Positions 1 through 7,065 of a stretch of DNA of 33,071 bases are shown here, one piece after another. The notes beneath the pieces were generated by a model. That model saw only the letters and a program-made list of their open reading frames with translations. It was not told where the DNA came from and did not search any database. Where the stretch lies: NCBI GenBank assembly GCA_023391425.1, contig JAEWAX010000100.1, forward strand, positions 1-33,071, in the 5' to 3' direction. A program made the translations under genes and the position numbers. The stretch comes from Bacillota bacterium (GTDB taxonomy: Bacteria; Bacillota; Clostridia; Acetivibrionales; DSM-1351). Numbering within the stretch: position 1 is the first letter of the stretch; every line of letters begins with the position of its first letter.

Positions 1-76
1 TGGTCGGAGTGAGAGGACTTGAACCTCCAGCATCTTGGTCCCAAACCAAGCGCGCTGCCAATTGCGCTACACCCCG
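1..76 (-). tRNA. tRNA-Pro (anticodon UGG)
   Basis: Read on the minus strand the gene starts CGGGGTG and ends CACTCCG-A-CCA. The seven-base acceptor arms pair with one G-U, and the CCA tail is encoded. The anticodon stem CTTGG/CCAAG encloses the loop TTTGGGA, whose central triplet TGG (positions 43-41) reads proline codons. The T-arm contains GGTTCAAGTCC. The gene is complete, with its 3' end exactly at the window edge, so further tRNA or rRNA genes may lie beyond it. Confidence 0.97.
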
Positions 77-111
77 TAAATTACCCGCTTGATATTCTCA
101 AGCGCAAAAGT

Positions 112-140
112 ATTGTACTATAGCATAAAAATATTATCAA
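112..140 (-). promoter_or_regulatory. Sigma-A-type promoter of tRNA-Pro
   Basis: On the minus strand TTGATA (140-135) and TACAAT (117-112) are separated by exactly 17 bases. This predicts a start near 105, about 30 bases upstream of the mature tRNA. The short leader contains a 7-bp perfect hairpin (86-92 pairing with 98-104). Confidence 0.75.
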
Positions 141-402
141 TGTTTATTTTGTATTTATATTTGAATTTACCGTTCTATTTCTTTATTATTCTCATTATTG
201 CGCCGTTTTATTACCACGTCTATATATTATTAATAAAATATCACCTTAACATATTGAGATATGAGCACTGTAAGCCTTCAAACAGCACAATATTAGCAAT
301 TATTTCATGTGTACTATGCAGCTGTAATAAAATTGAAATGTTATTTGACTTGATACGTCATGGTAGTTTTTCTATAATTAAGTAAGTCCAGGTTGGAAAG
401 GA
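141..402. other. Non-coding gap without recognisable genes
   Basis: This AT-rich stretch lies between the divergent tRNA-Pro promoter and the ttcA-like gene. An open frame from a TTG at 89 to 385 crosses it, but it has no ribosome binding site, overlaps the tRNA promoter and encodes only a low-complexity hydrophobic string, so I do not call it. The ttcA-like promoter probably lies here, but I could not place it with confidence. Confidence 0.5.
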
Positions 403-1122
403 GTGGTGTATATACAACGAATATTGGGACAAGTAAGAAGAGCAATCCAGGACTACAATATGATAGAAGCTGGTGACAAGATTGCAGTAGGTGTAAGCGG
501 TGGAAAAGATAGCATGACATTACTTACTACTCTACAGCAGCTACAAAGATTTTATCCTAAAAAATTTGAGCTTGAGGCAATCAGCCTTACTATGGGTATA
601 GGAAATGCTGATTTCACCCCAGTTGCTGAGTACTGTCGCCAGATAGGCGTTAATTATACTGTGGAAGAGACTAATATAGGTAAAATTATTTTTGAGATAC
701 GGCAAGAGCAGAATCCATGCTCCATGTGTGCAAATCTTCGAAGAGGTGCCCTTCATAATCTTTCAAAAAAGTTAGGCTGCAACAAAATAGCTCTTGGGCA
801 TCACAAAGATGATGCAATCGAAACTTTACTGCTTAGTACCTTTTACGAAGGTAGAATACATACTTTTTCTCCAGTAACTTATCTAAATAAGAAGGACCTA
901 TATCTAATTAGGCCACTTATATACACTGATGAAAAGCAGATTAAGTCTCTTGCGAAATCAGGCCAGTTCCCTATCGTAAAAAGTCCGTGTCACATTGATG
1001 GTAAAACAAAACGCCAGTATATTAAAGATTTAATTTTTGAGTTTCAAAAGGAAAAAAGCGATATAAAGAACACTCTGTTTGGAGCAATTAAACGTGCAGA
1101 AATTGATGGATGGCACGAATAA
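403..1122 (+). CDS. TtcA-type tRNA sulfurtransferase, PP-loop family
   Basis: This is a cytoplasmic ATP pyrophosphatase-type enzyme of the TtcA/TilS superfamily. TtcA proteins adenylate a tRNA base and transfer sulfur, making 2-thiocytidine at position 32. The PP-loop signature SGGKDS is at residues 32-37. The paired cysteines CSMC (C106, C109) plus a later KSPC cysteine (C196) match the three iron-sulfur cluster ligands of TtcA. LGHHKDDAIET at about 131-141 is the second nucleotide-site motif. At 239 residues it is shorter than E. coli TtcA, as is common in Firmicutes. The start is uncertain: GGAAAGGAG directly abuts GTG at 403 and GTG at 406, and the second gives slightly better spacing. 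A hairpin (1134-1140 with 1152-1158) follows the stop but lacks a U-run, so read-through into the next gene, 70 bp downstream, is possible. Confidence 0.88.
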   Translation: MVYIQRILGQVRRAIQDYNMIEAGDKIAVGVSGGKDSMTLLTTLQQLQRFYPKKFELEAISLTMGIGNADFTPVAEYCRQIGVNYTVEETNIGKIIFEIRQEQNPCSMCANLRRGALHNLSKKLGCNKIALGHHKDDAIETLLLSTFYEGRIHTFSPVTYLNKKDLYLIRPLIYTDEKQIKSLAKSGQFPIVKSPCHIDGKTKRQYIKDLIFEFQKEKSDIKNTLFGAIKRAEIDGWHE

Positions 1123-1192
1123 TTAATATTATATGTAGGCTATGCTATTATGCCTACAAAAATAATTTCATTGTTGGGGGTAAAAATATTAA

Positions 1193-4036
1193 ATGAATAA
1201 ATACATAAGAAAAAGTCTCACACTTATATTAGTGTTGGCTATTTTACTAGTTTCCTTTAGTTCTACTGTTTTCGCGGCACCAAAAGTTATTGATCAAACA
1301 GTTCAAAAACAGAATATCACCTCTGGAGTAGTATTAGAGAAGTATAATCGCTTTACTACTAGCGGTTGGATAAAATCCAATGTACTTAGAGTAGATTTAT
1401 CAAATGAGAATGTTAAGGTGGATAGCCTCGTTCACAAAACTTCTGCTTTTACGCTAACTACTGTAAAAAATCTTGCAAAAACCTATGGAGCTATAGCTGC
1501 AGTTAATGGTAGCTATTTTGATTATGCTACAGGCAATGCCTATGGTCCTGTTATGTCATCTGGTACCTTTGACCTTGCAAATACCATAAACAATACAGAT
1601 GATATAGCTACCTTTTCTCTTGATAATATGAATAAAGCTCTATTTGCATATTGGGATACAAAGGTTGAATTAATAACTCCAACTGGTGAAAGGGAACCCA
1701 TTGCAGCCTATAACAGATACAGTGGCTACTACAATATGAACATGTATATTGTTGATTCCAAATGGGGTCCAAAAACACCTGGAGTTACATCTACATATCC
1801 TAAGGATTGGTATGAAATGGTTGTAGAAAATGGTGTTGTAAAGGAGTTCAGAATAGATCAACCAGGGGTTGATATTCCTAAAAATGGATATGTTGTTCTG
1901 GCTACGTTTGGTCAAGGTCAGAAACTTATGAAAGAATTTAAAGTGGGTGATCCCGTTGCATATGATGTCACTTTGAATGTAGATAAAACAAATATGAAGA
2001 TGGCACTTACTGGCGGTACTCTTTTGGTCAAAGACGGCGAAGTATTAAGCAAATTCACTAAATATCCAGATGGTGTAAACGATCGAAATCCAAGCACTGC
2101 AGTGGGTACAACTGCGGATGGCAAAACGTTGATAGTGGTTACTGTTGATGGCAGATCAAAAACGAGCATAGGTATGACAGTGGCAGAATTAGCCGCATAT
2201 ATGAAGGAACTTGGCTGTGCTAATGCAATTAATTATGATGGCGGCACTTCTACTGTAATGGTTGCAAGACCTGCGGGAACAACTGACCTCTCCGTTGTAA
2301 ACTCTCCTTCTAATGGTGTGGGAGGTGTAGCAAACGGCCTTGGTATCTTCTCAATTGGACCTAAAGGCCCTGTAGATACTCTTCTTGTCACATCTTATGA
2401 AGATAGTGTTTTTGTCAATACTTCCCGTGCCTTTACAGTAAAAGGCCTTGACAGGTATTTGAATCCAGTTGACATAGATTATGATGACATTAAATGGTCT
2501 GTATCTGGTGTAAAAGGTACCTTTAAGGGCAATGTTTTTTATCCAACCACAGCTGGTGAGGCAGTTGTAACAGCAAAGATTGGTGAAACCGTAATAGGTA
2601 CTTGTCCAATAAGTGTATTAGGCTCTCCAGTTAAGTTGGAGCTAAATTATGATAAATTAAATACTCAAGCTAGTGCGTCAACTAGTTTTACGTTAAAGGG
2701 CTGGAGTAAAGATGGTTATAGTGCAAGCATTGTTCCTTCCCATGCCAAATGGAATGTAACTGGAAAAGTTGGAACAGTTGCTTCTAATGTTTTCACTGCT
2801 GGGAAAACCGGTACTGGCTATGTTTCAGCATCCTTTGCAGGGGTTTCAGTTTATTGTCCAGTATCAATAGCACAGCCAGGTATAAATAAGATTATTGAGG
2901 ATTTTAGTGCTGAGACTATGAATGTTGACTTATCCTCTAAGACTGTAACAGCAAAGTATTCACGAGCCACAAATGTATATAAATCAGCTAAGTATTCTGG
3001 GAAACTAACCTATGACTTCACTAAAAACGTTCAAACCAGCAGATCTGCCTACATAAATCTCCCAAATGGAGGTTATACCCTTGACCCTAGTACTTCAAAG
3101 CTTGGTATGTGGGTTTATAGTTCAGCTAAAAAGCCTGTTTGGATAGGTGCAATGGTATATGACCAAAAAGGGAATGTACATTATAAGTATTTCTCAAAAG
3201 GTATAACTTGGACTGGTTGGAAGTACCTTCAAGTTTCACTCGATGATGTCAATTCACCAAGTAAGGTTACTAAAATATACGCTGTTGAGGCAACAAAACA
3301 AAAAGCATCTGGTACTTTGTATTTTGACAACCTTACAATGGTATATTCCGGATATCCAGATGTAGCTGCCACAAAGGCAACGACAAGCACTGTTCCGAAA
3401 GATGCTGACTATAAGGAAAGCTCTGTTTCTGGTTCAGATTCATTTATTTTTTCAGTATTTGGACAATCTGAAGCTGCAGATAAAAATAAGACTCAAACTA
3501 CGATGCTTAGTACTCTTGCAAAACAGATTAATAAGTACATGCAAGCTTCGGTAGTCGTAGGCACTGTTGATAACCTTTCACCAAACATAAACATACCACT
3601 ACTATCAACAACTTCTGGCTATAAGTCCCTTGACAAAAATGGCAACAGACTTATTCAGCTTAAGACAATCAAGAGCGATAGCTTGAGACTCACTGATTCC
3701 AATCAATGGTTCTGGTTCAAAGATCAGCTTAGCACCTTTGAGGGAAAGAACTTGTTTGTATTTCTGGCAATGAACCCTGATGACTTCAAAGACTCTCAAG
3801 AAGGAGCTCTTTTTAAGGAAACACTCACAAACTATAAAAAACAAAATCCAAGCAAGAATGTTTGGGTATTCTATAATGGTTCAACTAACTCAAGCTACAT
3901 GGATCGTGGAGTTAAGTATGTTACCACAGCAGGCTTTAACAGTCCTGGCTTTACTAATAGTAAAAGCGCTGCGAAATATGTAACTGTAAAGGTAAAGGGT
4001 AATACTGTAACCTATCAGTTTAAATCATTTAACTAA
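1193..4036 (+). CDS. Secreted phosphodiester-glycosidase (NAGPA-domain) multidomain protein
   Basis: The 947-residue protein has a Sec signal peptide (residues 1-28, charged start, hydrophobic core, cleavage near VFA-AP). A NAGPA/DUF2233-type domain covers about 60-400, with VNGSYFD at 104-110 and a later INYDGGTSTVMV motif that carries the conserved Asp and glycines of this fold. Homologues remove or rearrange phosphodiester-linked sugars, and in bacteria many act on exopolysaccharide or wall polymers. Next come Ig-like segments (about 400-560) and a beta-sandwich resembling a carbohydrate-binding module (about 575-730). The C-terminus (about 765-945) looks like a calcineurin-type phosphoesterase without its metal ligands. 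GTTGGGGG just upstream is the ribosome binding site for ATG 1193. The gene ends in a strong terminator belonging to a repeated hairpin family. The exact substrate cannot be told from sequence. Confidence 0.85.
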   Translation: MNKYIRKSLTLILVLAILLVSFSSTVFAAPKVIDQTVQKQNITSGVVLEKYNRFTTSGWIKSNVLRVDLSNENVKVDSLVHKTSAFTLTTVKNLAKTYGAIAAVNGSYFDYATGNAYGPVMSSGTFDLANTINNTDDIATFSLDNMNKALFAYWDTKVELITPTGEREPIAAYNRYSGYYNMNMYIVDSKWGPKTPGVTSTYPKDWYEMVVENGVVKEFRIDQPGVDIPKNGYVVLATFGQGQKLMKEFKVGDPVAYDVTLNVDKTNMKMALTGGTLLVKDGEVLSKFTKYPDGVNDRNPSTAVGTTADGKTLIVVTVDGRSKTSIGMTVAELAAYMKELGCANAINYDGGTSTVMVARPAGTTDLSVVNSPSNGVGGVANGLGIFSIGPKGPVDTLLVTSYEDSVFVNTSRAFTVKGLDRYLNPVDIDYDDIKWSVSGVKGTFKGNVFYPTTAGEAVVTAKIGETVIGTCPISVLGSPVKLELNYDKLNTQASASTSFTLKGWSKDGYSASIVPSHAKWNVTGKVGTVASNVFTAGKTGTGYVSASFAGVSVYCPVSIAQPGINKIIEDFSAETMNVDLSSKTVTAKYSRATNVYKSAKYSGKLTYDFTKNVQTSRSAYINLPNGGYTLDPSTSKLGMWVYSSAKKPVWIGAMVYDQKGNVHYKYFSKGITWTGWKYLQVSLDDVNSPSKVTKIYAVEATKQKASGTLYFDNLTMVYSGYPDVAATKATTSTVPKDADYKESSVSGSDSFIFSVFGQSEAADKNKTQTTMLSTLAKQINKYMQASVVVGTVDNLSPNINIPLLSTTSGYKSLDKNGNRLIQLKTIKSDSLRLTDSNQWFWFKDQLSTFEGKNLFVFLAMNPDDFKDSQEGALFKETLTNYKKQNPSKNVWVFYNGSTNSSYMDRGVKYVTTAGFNSPGFTNSKSAAKYVTVKVKGNTVTYQFKSFN

Positions 4037-4048
4037 GAAAAATCAAAT

Positions 4049-4160
4049 CTTAGTAAAATGTAAAGAATGGATAATGAAAAATTCTGTCTTAGTGAAAAGT
4101 GAAGAATGGATAGTCAAGATTTAAGTCTGAGTAAAAAATGAATAATGAAGAGTTGCAGTA
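4049..4160 (+). repeat. Three 39-bp tandem repeat units after the NAGPA gene
   Basis: Units begin at 4049 (CTTAGTAAAATG), 4088 (CTTAGTGAAAAG) and 4127 (CTGAGTAAAAAATG), with an exact 39-base period. The third copy is cut short by the terminator hairpin. The units share the core GTGAAGAATGGATA and related variants, and the same core precedes hairpins elsewhere in the window (10168 and 17524). Confidence 0.85.
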
Positions 4161-4189
4161 CGCTGGCTTTTGCCAGCGTATTTTTTTTT
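4159..4189 (+). terminator. Intrinsic terminator of the NAGPA gene (repeat-family hairpin)
   Basis: TACGCTGGC (4159-4167) pairs with GCCAGCGTA (4172-4180) around the loop TTTT, followed directly by nine T residues. This is copy A of the dispersed hairpin family. Confidence 0.92.
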
Positions 4190-4242
4190 AAACCTTAAAA
4201 CTTTGCCAAAAAGTGAATAAGAAACCGTCGAGAGTGAAAGAA

Positions 4243-4280
4243 AGCCAGCATACGCTGGCTCTCTAAAGTTATTTTTCACT
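4243..4280 (-). repeat. Hairpin repeat-family copy E
   Basis: AGCCAGC (4243-4249) pairs with GCTGGCT (4254-4260). Read on the minus strand, the leader AGTGAAAAATAACTTTAGAG precedes the hairpin, matching the layout of the other copies. It lies downstream of galU, beyond copy D. A purine-rich AGTGAA-type leader also sits on the left side, so the orientation is not certain. Confidence 0.65.
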
Positions 4281-4301
4281 ATGCATTTGGCGTTTTAATT
4301 G

Positions 4302-4380
4302 GAGTTAGCATAAGCCAACTCTACCTAACTTTTCATTCATAATTTTTTGCTTTTCATTTTAGTATTAATTTTCATTTTCT
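4302..4380 (-). repeat. Hairpin repeat-family copy D, downstream of galU
   Basis: On the minus strand, directly after the galU stop, a purine-rich leader with several ATGAAAAG-type words ends in the hairpin GAGTTGGC-TTAT-GCTAACTC (4321-4302, one G-U pair). This is the architecture of copies B and C, including the same TTAT loop as copy C. It probably acts as the galU 3' hairpin, although its U-run is poor. Confidence 0.7.
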
Positions 4381-4381
4381 T

Positions 4382-5254
4382 TTACGGTATTTGCTCTATC
4401 CTGTTTTTCAAGAATGCTGAAAAATCATCACGCAAATCCTCTCTCTTTAGGGCAAACTCAACTGTTGCCTTTAGGAAGCCTATTCTATCACCAACGTCAT
4501 ATCTGTCACCTTCAAAATCATAGGCATACATTGCTTCTCTCTCCATTAATTGTTCGAGTGCATCCGTCAGCCATATCTCTCCATTTTTACCTGGTGTAGC
4601 TGACTCTAGAAAATCAAAAATCCTCGGAGAGATAATGTATCTCCCTAAAATTGCAATATTTGATGGAGCCTGCTCAATCTCAGGTTTCTCAACTAAGCCC
4701 TTTACTTTGTATACCCTCTCATCTATCTGATTTCCCGCAATGATACCGTATTTTGATACAGCCTGAAGCGGTACCTTTTGTACTCCTAAAATGGTTGTTT
4801 GATATTCATTGTATACGTTCATAAGTTGCTTGATACATGGTGTTTTTGAATCAACTATATCATCTCCAAGCAACACAGCAAAGGGCTCATTTCCTATAAA
4901 TGACTTTGCACAATAAATTGCATGTCCTAAACCCTTGGCTTCCTTCTGTCTAATATAGTGTATGTTTGCAATATTTGATATATCTTCAACTACACTCAAG
5001 AGATCTTGTTTTCCTTTTCTGTGTAGTTCCTCTTCAAGCTCATATGATTTATCAAAATGATCCTCAATAGCTCTTTTATTTCTTCCAGAAATAATAAGTA
5101 TATCCTCTATTCCTGCAGCAGCTGCCTCCTCAACTATGTACTGTATCGTTGGTTTATCTACTATAGGAATCATTTCTTTAGGTTGTGCCTTTGTTGCAGG
5201 TAAAAACCTAGTTCCAAGCCCTGCGGCCGGTATTATTGCCTTTCTTACCCTCAT
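4382..5254 (-). CDS. galU: UTP-glucose-1-phosphate uridylyltransferase
   Basis: The enzyme makes UDP-glucose from UTP and glucose-1-phosphate in the cytoplasm, supplying wall glycopolymer and exopolysaccharide synthesis. The protein is 290 residues, the normal bacterial GalU length. It opens with the nucleotide-binding signature GLGTRFLP (12-19), the conserved PKEM lysine (K26) and VDKP, and has the later LLGDDIV and GEIWLTDAL motifs. The ATG at 5254 is chosen because GGAGGAC lies 4-6 bases upstream; a longer open frame to 5302 has no such site and would add 16 atypical residues. It is convergent with the NAGPA gene and divergent from the ribU riboswitch. Cellobiose phosphorylase, encoded further along the window, would generate its glucose-1-phosphate substrate. 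Confidence 0.95.
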   Translation of the reverse strand: MRVRKAIIPAAGLGTRFLPATKAQPKEMIPIVDKPTIQYIVEEAAAAGIEDILIISGRNKRAIEDHFDKSYELEEELHRKGKQDLLSVVEDISNIANIHYIRQKEAKGLGHAIYCAKSFIGNEPFAVLLGDDIVDSKTPCIKQLMNVYNEYQTTILGVQKVPLQAVSKYGIIAGNQIDERVYKVKGLVEKPEIEQAPSNIAILGRYIISPRIFDFLESATPGKNGEIWLTDALEQLMEREAMYAYDFEGDRYDVGDRIGFLKATVEFALKREDLRDDFSAFLKNRIEQIP

Positions 5255-5292
5255 AAAGTCCTCCACAAGTACTATATTTTTATTATGCTCCA

Positions 5293-5322
5293 ATTTTAAC
5301 ACAAATACCTTTTATCTAACAA
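5293..5322 (-). promoter_or_regulatory. Candidate galU promoter
   Basis: On the minus strand TTGTTA (5322-5317) and TAAAAT (5298-5293) are 18 bases apart, about 40 bases upstream of the galU start codon. Confidence 0.5.
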
Positions 5323-5365
5323 CATTATTTCCAAATATCTACTATTATTTTTATTGGCTGTAGTC

Positions 5366-5395
5366 TTGACGTTATTTTGTTTTTAGTGTTATAAT
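5366..5395 (+). promoter_or_regulatory. Promoter of the FMN riboswitch/ribU transcript
   Basis: TTGACG (5366-5371) and a perfect TATAAT (5390-5395) are separated by 18 bases, about 40 bases before the aptamer. Confidence 0.85.
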
Positions 5396-5436
5396 TTTCA
5401 CAACACATGAATAAAATGTATTAATTTAATATTGCG

Positions 5437-5559
5437 TATCTTCAGGGCAGGGTGAAATTCCCTACCGGCGGTAATGTGCAGCAATTGCATTAGCCCGCGA
5501 GCGAAAGCAGACATGGTGAGATCCCATGGCCGACAGTACAGTCTGGATGGAAGAAGAAT
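5437..5559 (+). ncRNA. FMN riboswitch (RFN element)
   Basis: The conserved aptamer blocks are present in order: ATCTTCAGGGCAGGGTG, CCCTACCGGCGGTAA, AGCCCGCGAGC, GTGAGATCCCATGGCCGACA, and GTCTGGATGGAAGAAGA closing helix P1. The variable P3 stem-loop lies near 5480-5490. Binding of flavin mononucleotide is expected to favour the terminator immediately downstream, shutting off the riboflavin importer gene ribU. Confidence 0.98.
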
Positions 5560-5582
5560 TGGTGTCAAAATTGCCGACTTGT

Positions 5583-5612
5583 ACCCTGTGGATTTATTTC
5601 ACAGGGTTTTTG
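5583..5612 (+). terminator. Riboswitch expression-platform terminator
   Basis: ACCCTGTG (5583-5590) pairs with CACAGGGT (5600-5607), followed by a T-run. It lies between aptamer and ribU, as expected for FMN-controlled transcription attenuation. Confidence 0.88.
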
Positions 5613-5675
5613 TATTTCTTTCATAATTTTAACGATTCCTAAATACGCATAAACAATTAACAGGGGGAATTTTGT

Positions 5676-6224
5676 ATGAATAGAAGTAAAATTCAGAAGC
5701 TTACCACAATGGGAATCTTAGTTGCTATTTCAATTGTCCTTATTTTTTTATTGAGAATTCCGTTTCCAGCAGCACCTTTTTTGGAATACGACGCAGGTGA
5801 TATTCCTATTTTAATCGGTGGCCTTATTTATGGTCCATTAGCAGGTATTATCATAACTGTAATAGCATCTGTAGTTCAAGCTTTAACAGTCAGCAGTATT
5901 AGTGGATGGATTGGTTGCTTTATGCACATTTTTGCCACATCGGCTCTAGTAGGTATCGCCGGAATAGTATATTCGAAAAAGAAAACATTAAAATGGGCTA
6001 TTATAGGCTTAACTTGTGGAAGCCTTGCTATGACAGCAATAATGATTGTACTTAATCTCATTCTGGACCCACTATTTTATGGTATGCCAATTGATACTGT
6101 CAAACAGCTTATTGTACCTGCTCTGCTACCTTTTAATCTTTTAAAGGCAGGAATAAACTCTCTTATAACTCTCTTGATTTATAAGTCAGTAGGTAAACTT
6201 TTGAACCATATAGCTGGGAAATAG
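5676..6224 (+). CDS. ribU: Riboflavin ECF transporter substrate-binding (S) component RibU
   Basis: This 182-residue integral membrane protein has about six hydrophobic segments. It is the substrate-capturing subunit of an energy-coupling-factor importer that brings riboflavin into the cell. The N-terminal segment after residue 10 and the ECF-S pattern EYDAGDIPILIGGLIYGP (about 37-54) are typical of RibU. The shared EcfA/EcfA'/EcfT module is not in the window and must be encoded elsewhere. Assignment is reinforced by the FMN riboswitch directly upstream. AGGGGGA precedes ATG 5676 at a suitable distance. A modest hairpin at 6376-6396 (ATTTGTG/CACAAAT, then GCTTTTT) may terminate the transcript. 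Confidence 0.95.
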   Translation: MNRSKIQKLTTMGILVAISIVLIFLLRIPFPAAPFLEYDAGDIPILIGGLIYGPLAGIIITVIASVVQALTVSSISGWIGCFMHIFATSALVGIAGIVYSKKKTLKWAIIGLTCGSLAMTAIMIVLNLILDPLFYGMPIDTVKQLIVPALLPFNLLKAGINSLITLLIYKSVGKLLNHIAGK

Positions 6225-6375
6225 TATTTTTTAATTGTATAACTAAGGAAAATATAGCATAACGCTTGTAATTATCACCTTCAATTAGTAAATATCAGAG
6301 TAAGTTATGAAAAAATAGAAATTATATATTTACATTAAAATAAATAGCACGTATTATTATATATATCTGTTTTTT

Positions 6376-6402
6376 ATTTGTGGCTTGGTCACAAATGCTT
6401 TT
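6376..6402 (+). terminator. Possible ribU terminator
   Basis: ATTTGTG (6376-6382) pairs with CACAAAT (6390-6396) and is followed by GCTTTTT. The stem is only 7 bp and AT-rich, and it lies 150 bases after the stop, so it is a weak call. Confidence 0.45.
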
Positions 6403-6463
6403 TATCCGATATCCACTTATAAAGTAATTTTATTAATGCGATAATTGCGGGGTGATATTGTTT

Positions 6464-6763
6464 ATGGAATTTTGTAAATGCGGTTCATTAAAAGTTAATG
6501 GTAGTTGTACAAACAAGAAATGCGATCAGCATATTAAATCAATGGTTGAATTAGCTACTCCTCAACAGATTGAATATATTAAGGAGCTAGCAGACCAATT
6601 GTCTGAGGATATCAGCGAAATTAATTTTGAAGCTTTGAGCAAGTCTGAGGCTGTAGATCTTATTGATGAATACTTAGAAAAATTGGATGATACAGAGAAA
6701 AAACTTGTGCAAAACTCAGATTTAATTGATGATGATGAAATTAGTGATGAAGAAGACGAATAA
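6464..6763 (+). CDS. Small zinc-ribbon-like protein with acidic tail
   Basis: I do not recognise a named family. The 99-residue protein begins with a compact cysteine cluster (CKCGSLKVNGSCTNKKC, four cysteines in the first 20 residues), which looks like a small zinc-binding knuckle. A central helical part (TPQQIEYIKELADQL ... SKSEAVDLIDEYLEKL) resembles the short helical motif appended to many DNA-related or phage proteins that starts with TP/TxxQI and ends with an ID-x-L segment. The last 15 residues are almost all Asp/Glu. The ATG at 6464 is preferred over GTG 6452 because GGGGTGAT sits 8 bases before it. The gene is a single unit ending in a strong terminator. Likely cytoplasmic; function unknown. 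Confidence 0.75.
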   Translation: MEFCKCGSLKVNGSCTNKKCDQHIKSMVELATPQQIEYIKELADQLSEDISEINFEALSKSEAVDLIDEYLEKLDDTEKKLVQNSDLIDDDEISDEEDE

Positions 6764-6764
6764 T

Positions 6765-6803
6765 AAATAAAGAGGCGAGGATAATATCCTCGCCTCTTTA
6801 TTT
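6765..6803 (+). terminator. Strong bidirectional terminator
   Basis: A perfect 18-bp stem pairs 6765-6782 (contains AGAGGCGAGGATA) with 6786-6803, around the loop AAT. The outer A/T pairs give a U-run in both directions. It follows the small zinc-ribbon gene. Confidence 0.93.
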
Positions 6804-6838
6804 GTTGATAACTTTTGAATTACTTGTTTTACTCAATA

Positions 6839-7009
6839 TGTGGATATGTGAAAAAACGAGCGAAAAGCAATGTACAAATTTCCGAACATGCAGTAAATTA
6901 AACGGTTTACGCATTATGTTAATGTTATTATCCTGTGCAAATGGACATGTGGAAAATGTGTATAAGTCTGTTAATAACGTAATATTGCACTTCATACTGC
7001 TGTGGATAA
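6839..7009 (+). other. Cluster of DnaA-box-like 9-mers
   Basis: Using the consensus TTATNCACA (TGTGNATAA on the plus strand), two perfect sites are present: TGTGTATAA (6957-6965) and TGTGGATAA (7001-7009). Two single-mismatch sites are TGTGGATAT (6839-6847) and TGTGGAAAA (6948-6956). All four have the same orientation. The stretch is non-coding and lies between two convergent genes, so it is not needed for their promoters. dnaA and dnaN are absent from the window, so this would be a secondary cluster and not the classical origin. Confidence 0.5.
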
Positions 7010-7065
7010 CTAATTAAAACAAACATATAAAAAACTTCATAATGAAATTTTTATTCATTTTTTTG

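Noticed and set aside
89..385. 98-codon hydrophobic open frame beside tRNA-Pro
   Set aside because: It starts at TTG with no ribosome binding site, overlaps the tRNA promoter and leader, and has low-complexity AT-driven composition.
1123..1192. Riboswitch before the NAGPA gene
   Set aside because: Only a single 7-bp hairpin in 70 bases; no conserved core of any riboswitch class I know.
6804..7065. Chromosomal replication origin
   Set aside because: DnaA-box-like sites are present, but dnaA/dnaN are absent and there is no clear AT-rich unwinding element with DnaA-trio pattern; kept only as a secondary DnaA cluster.
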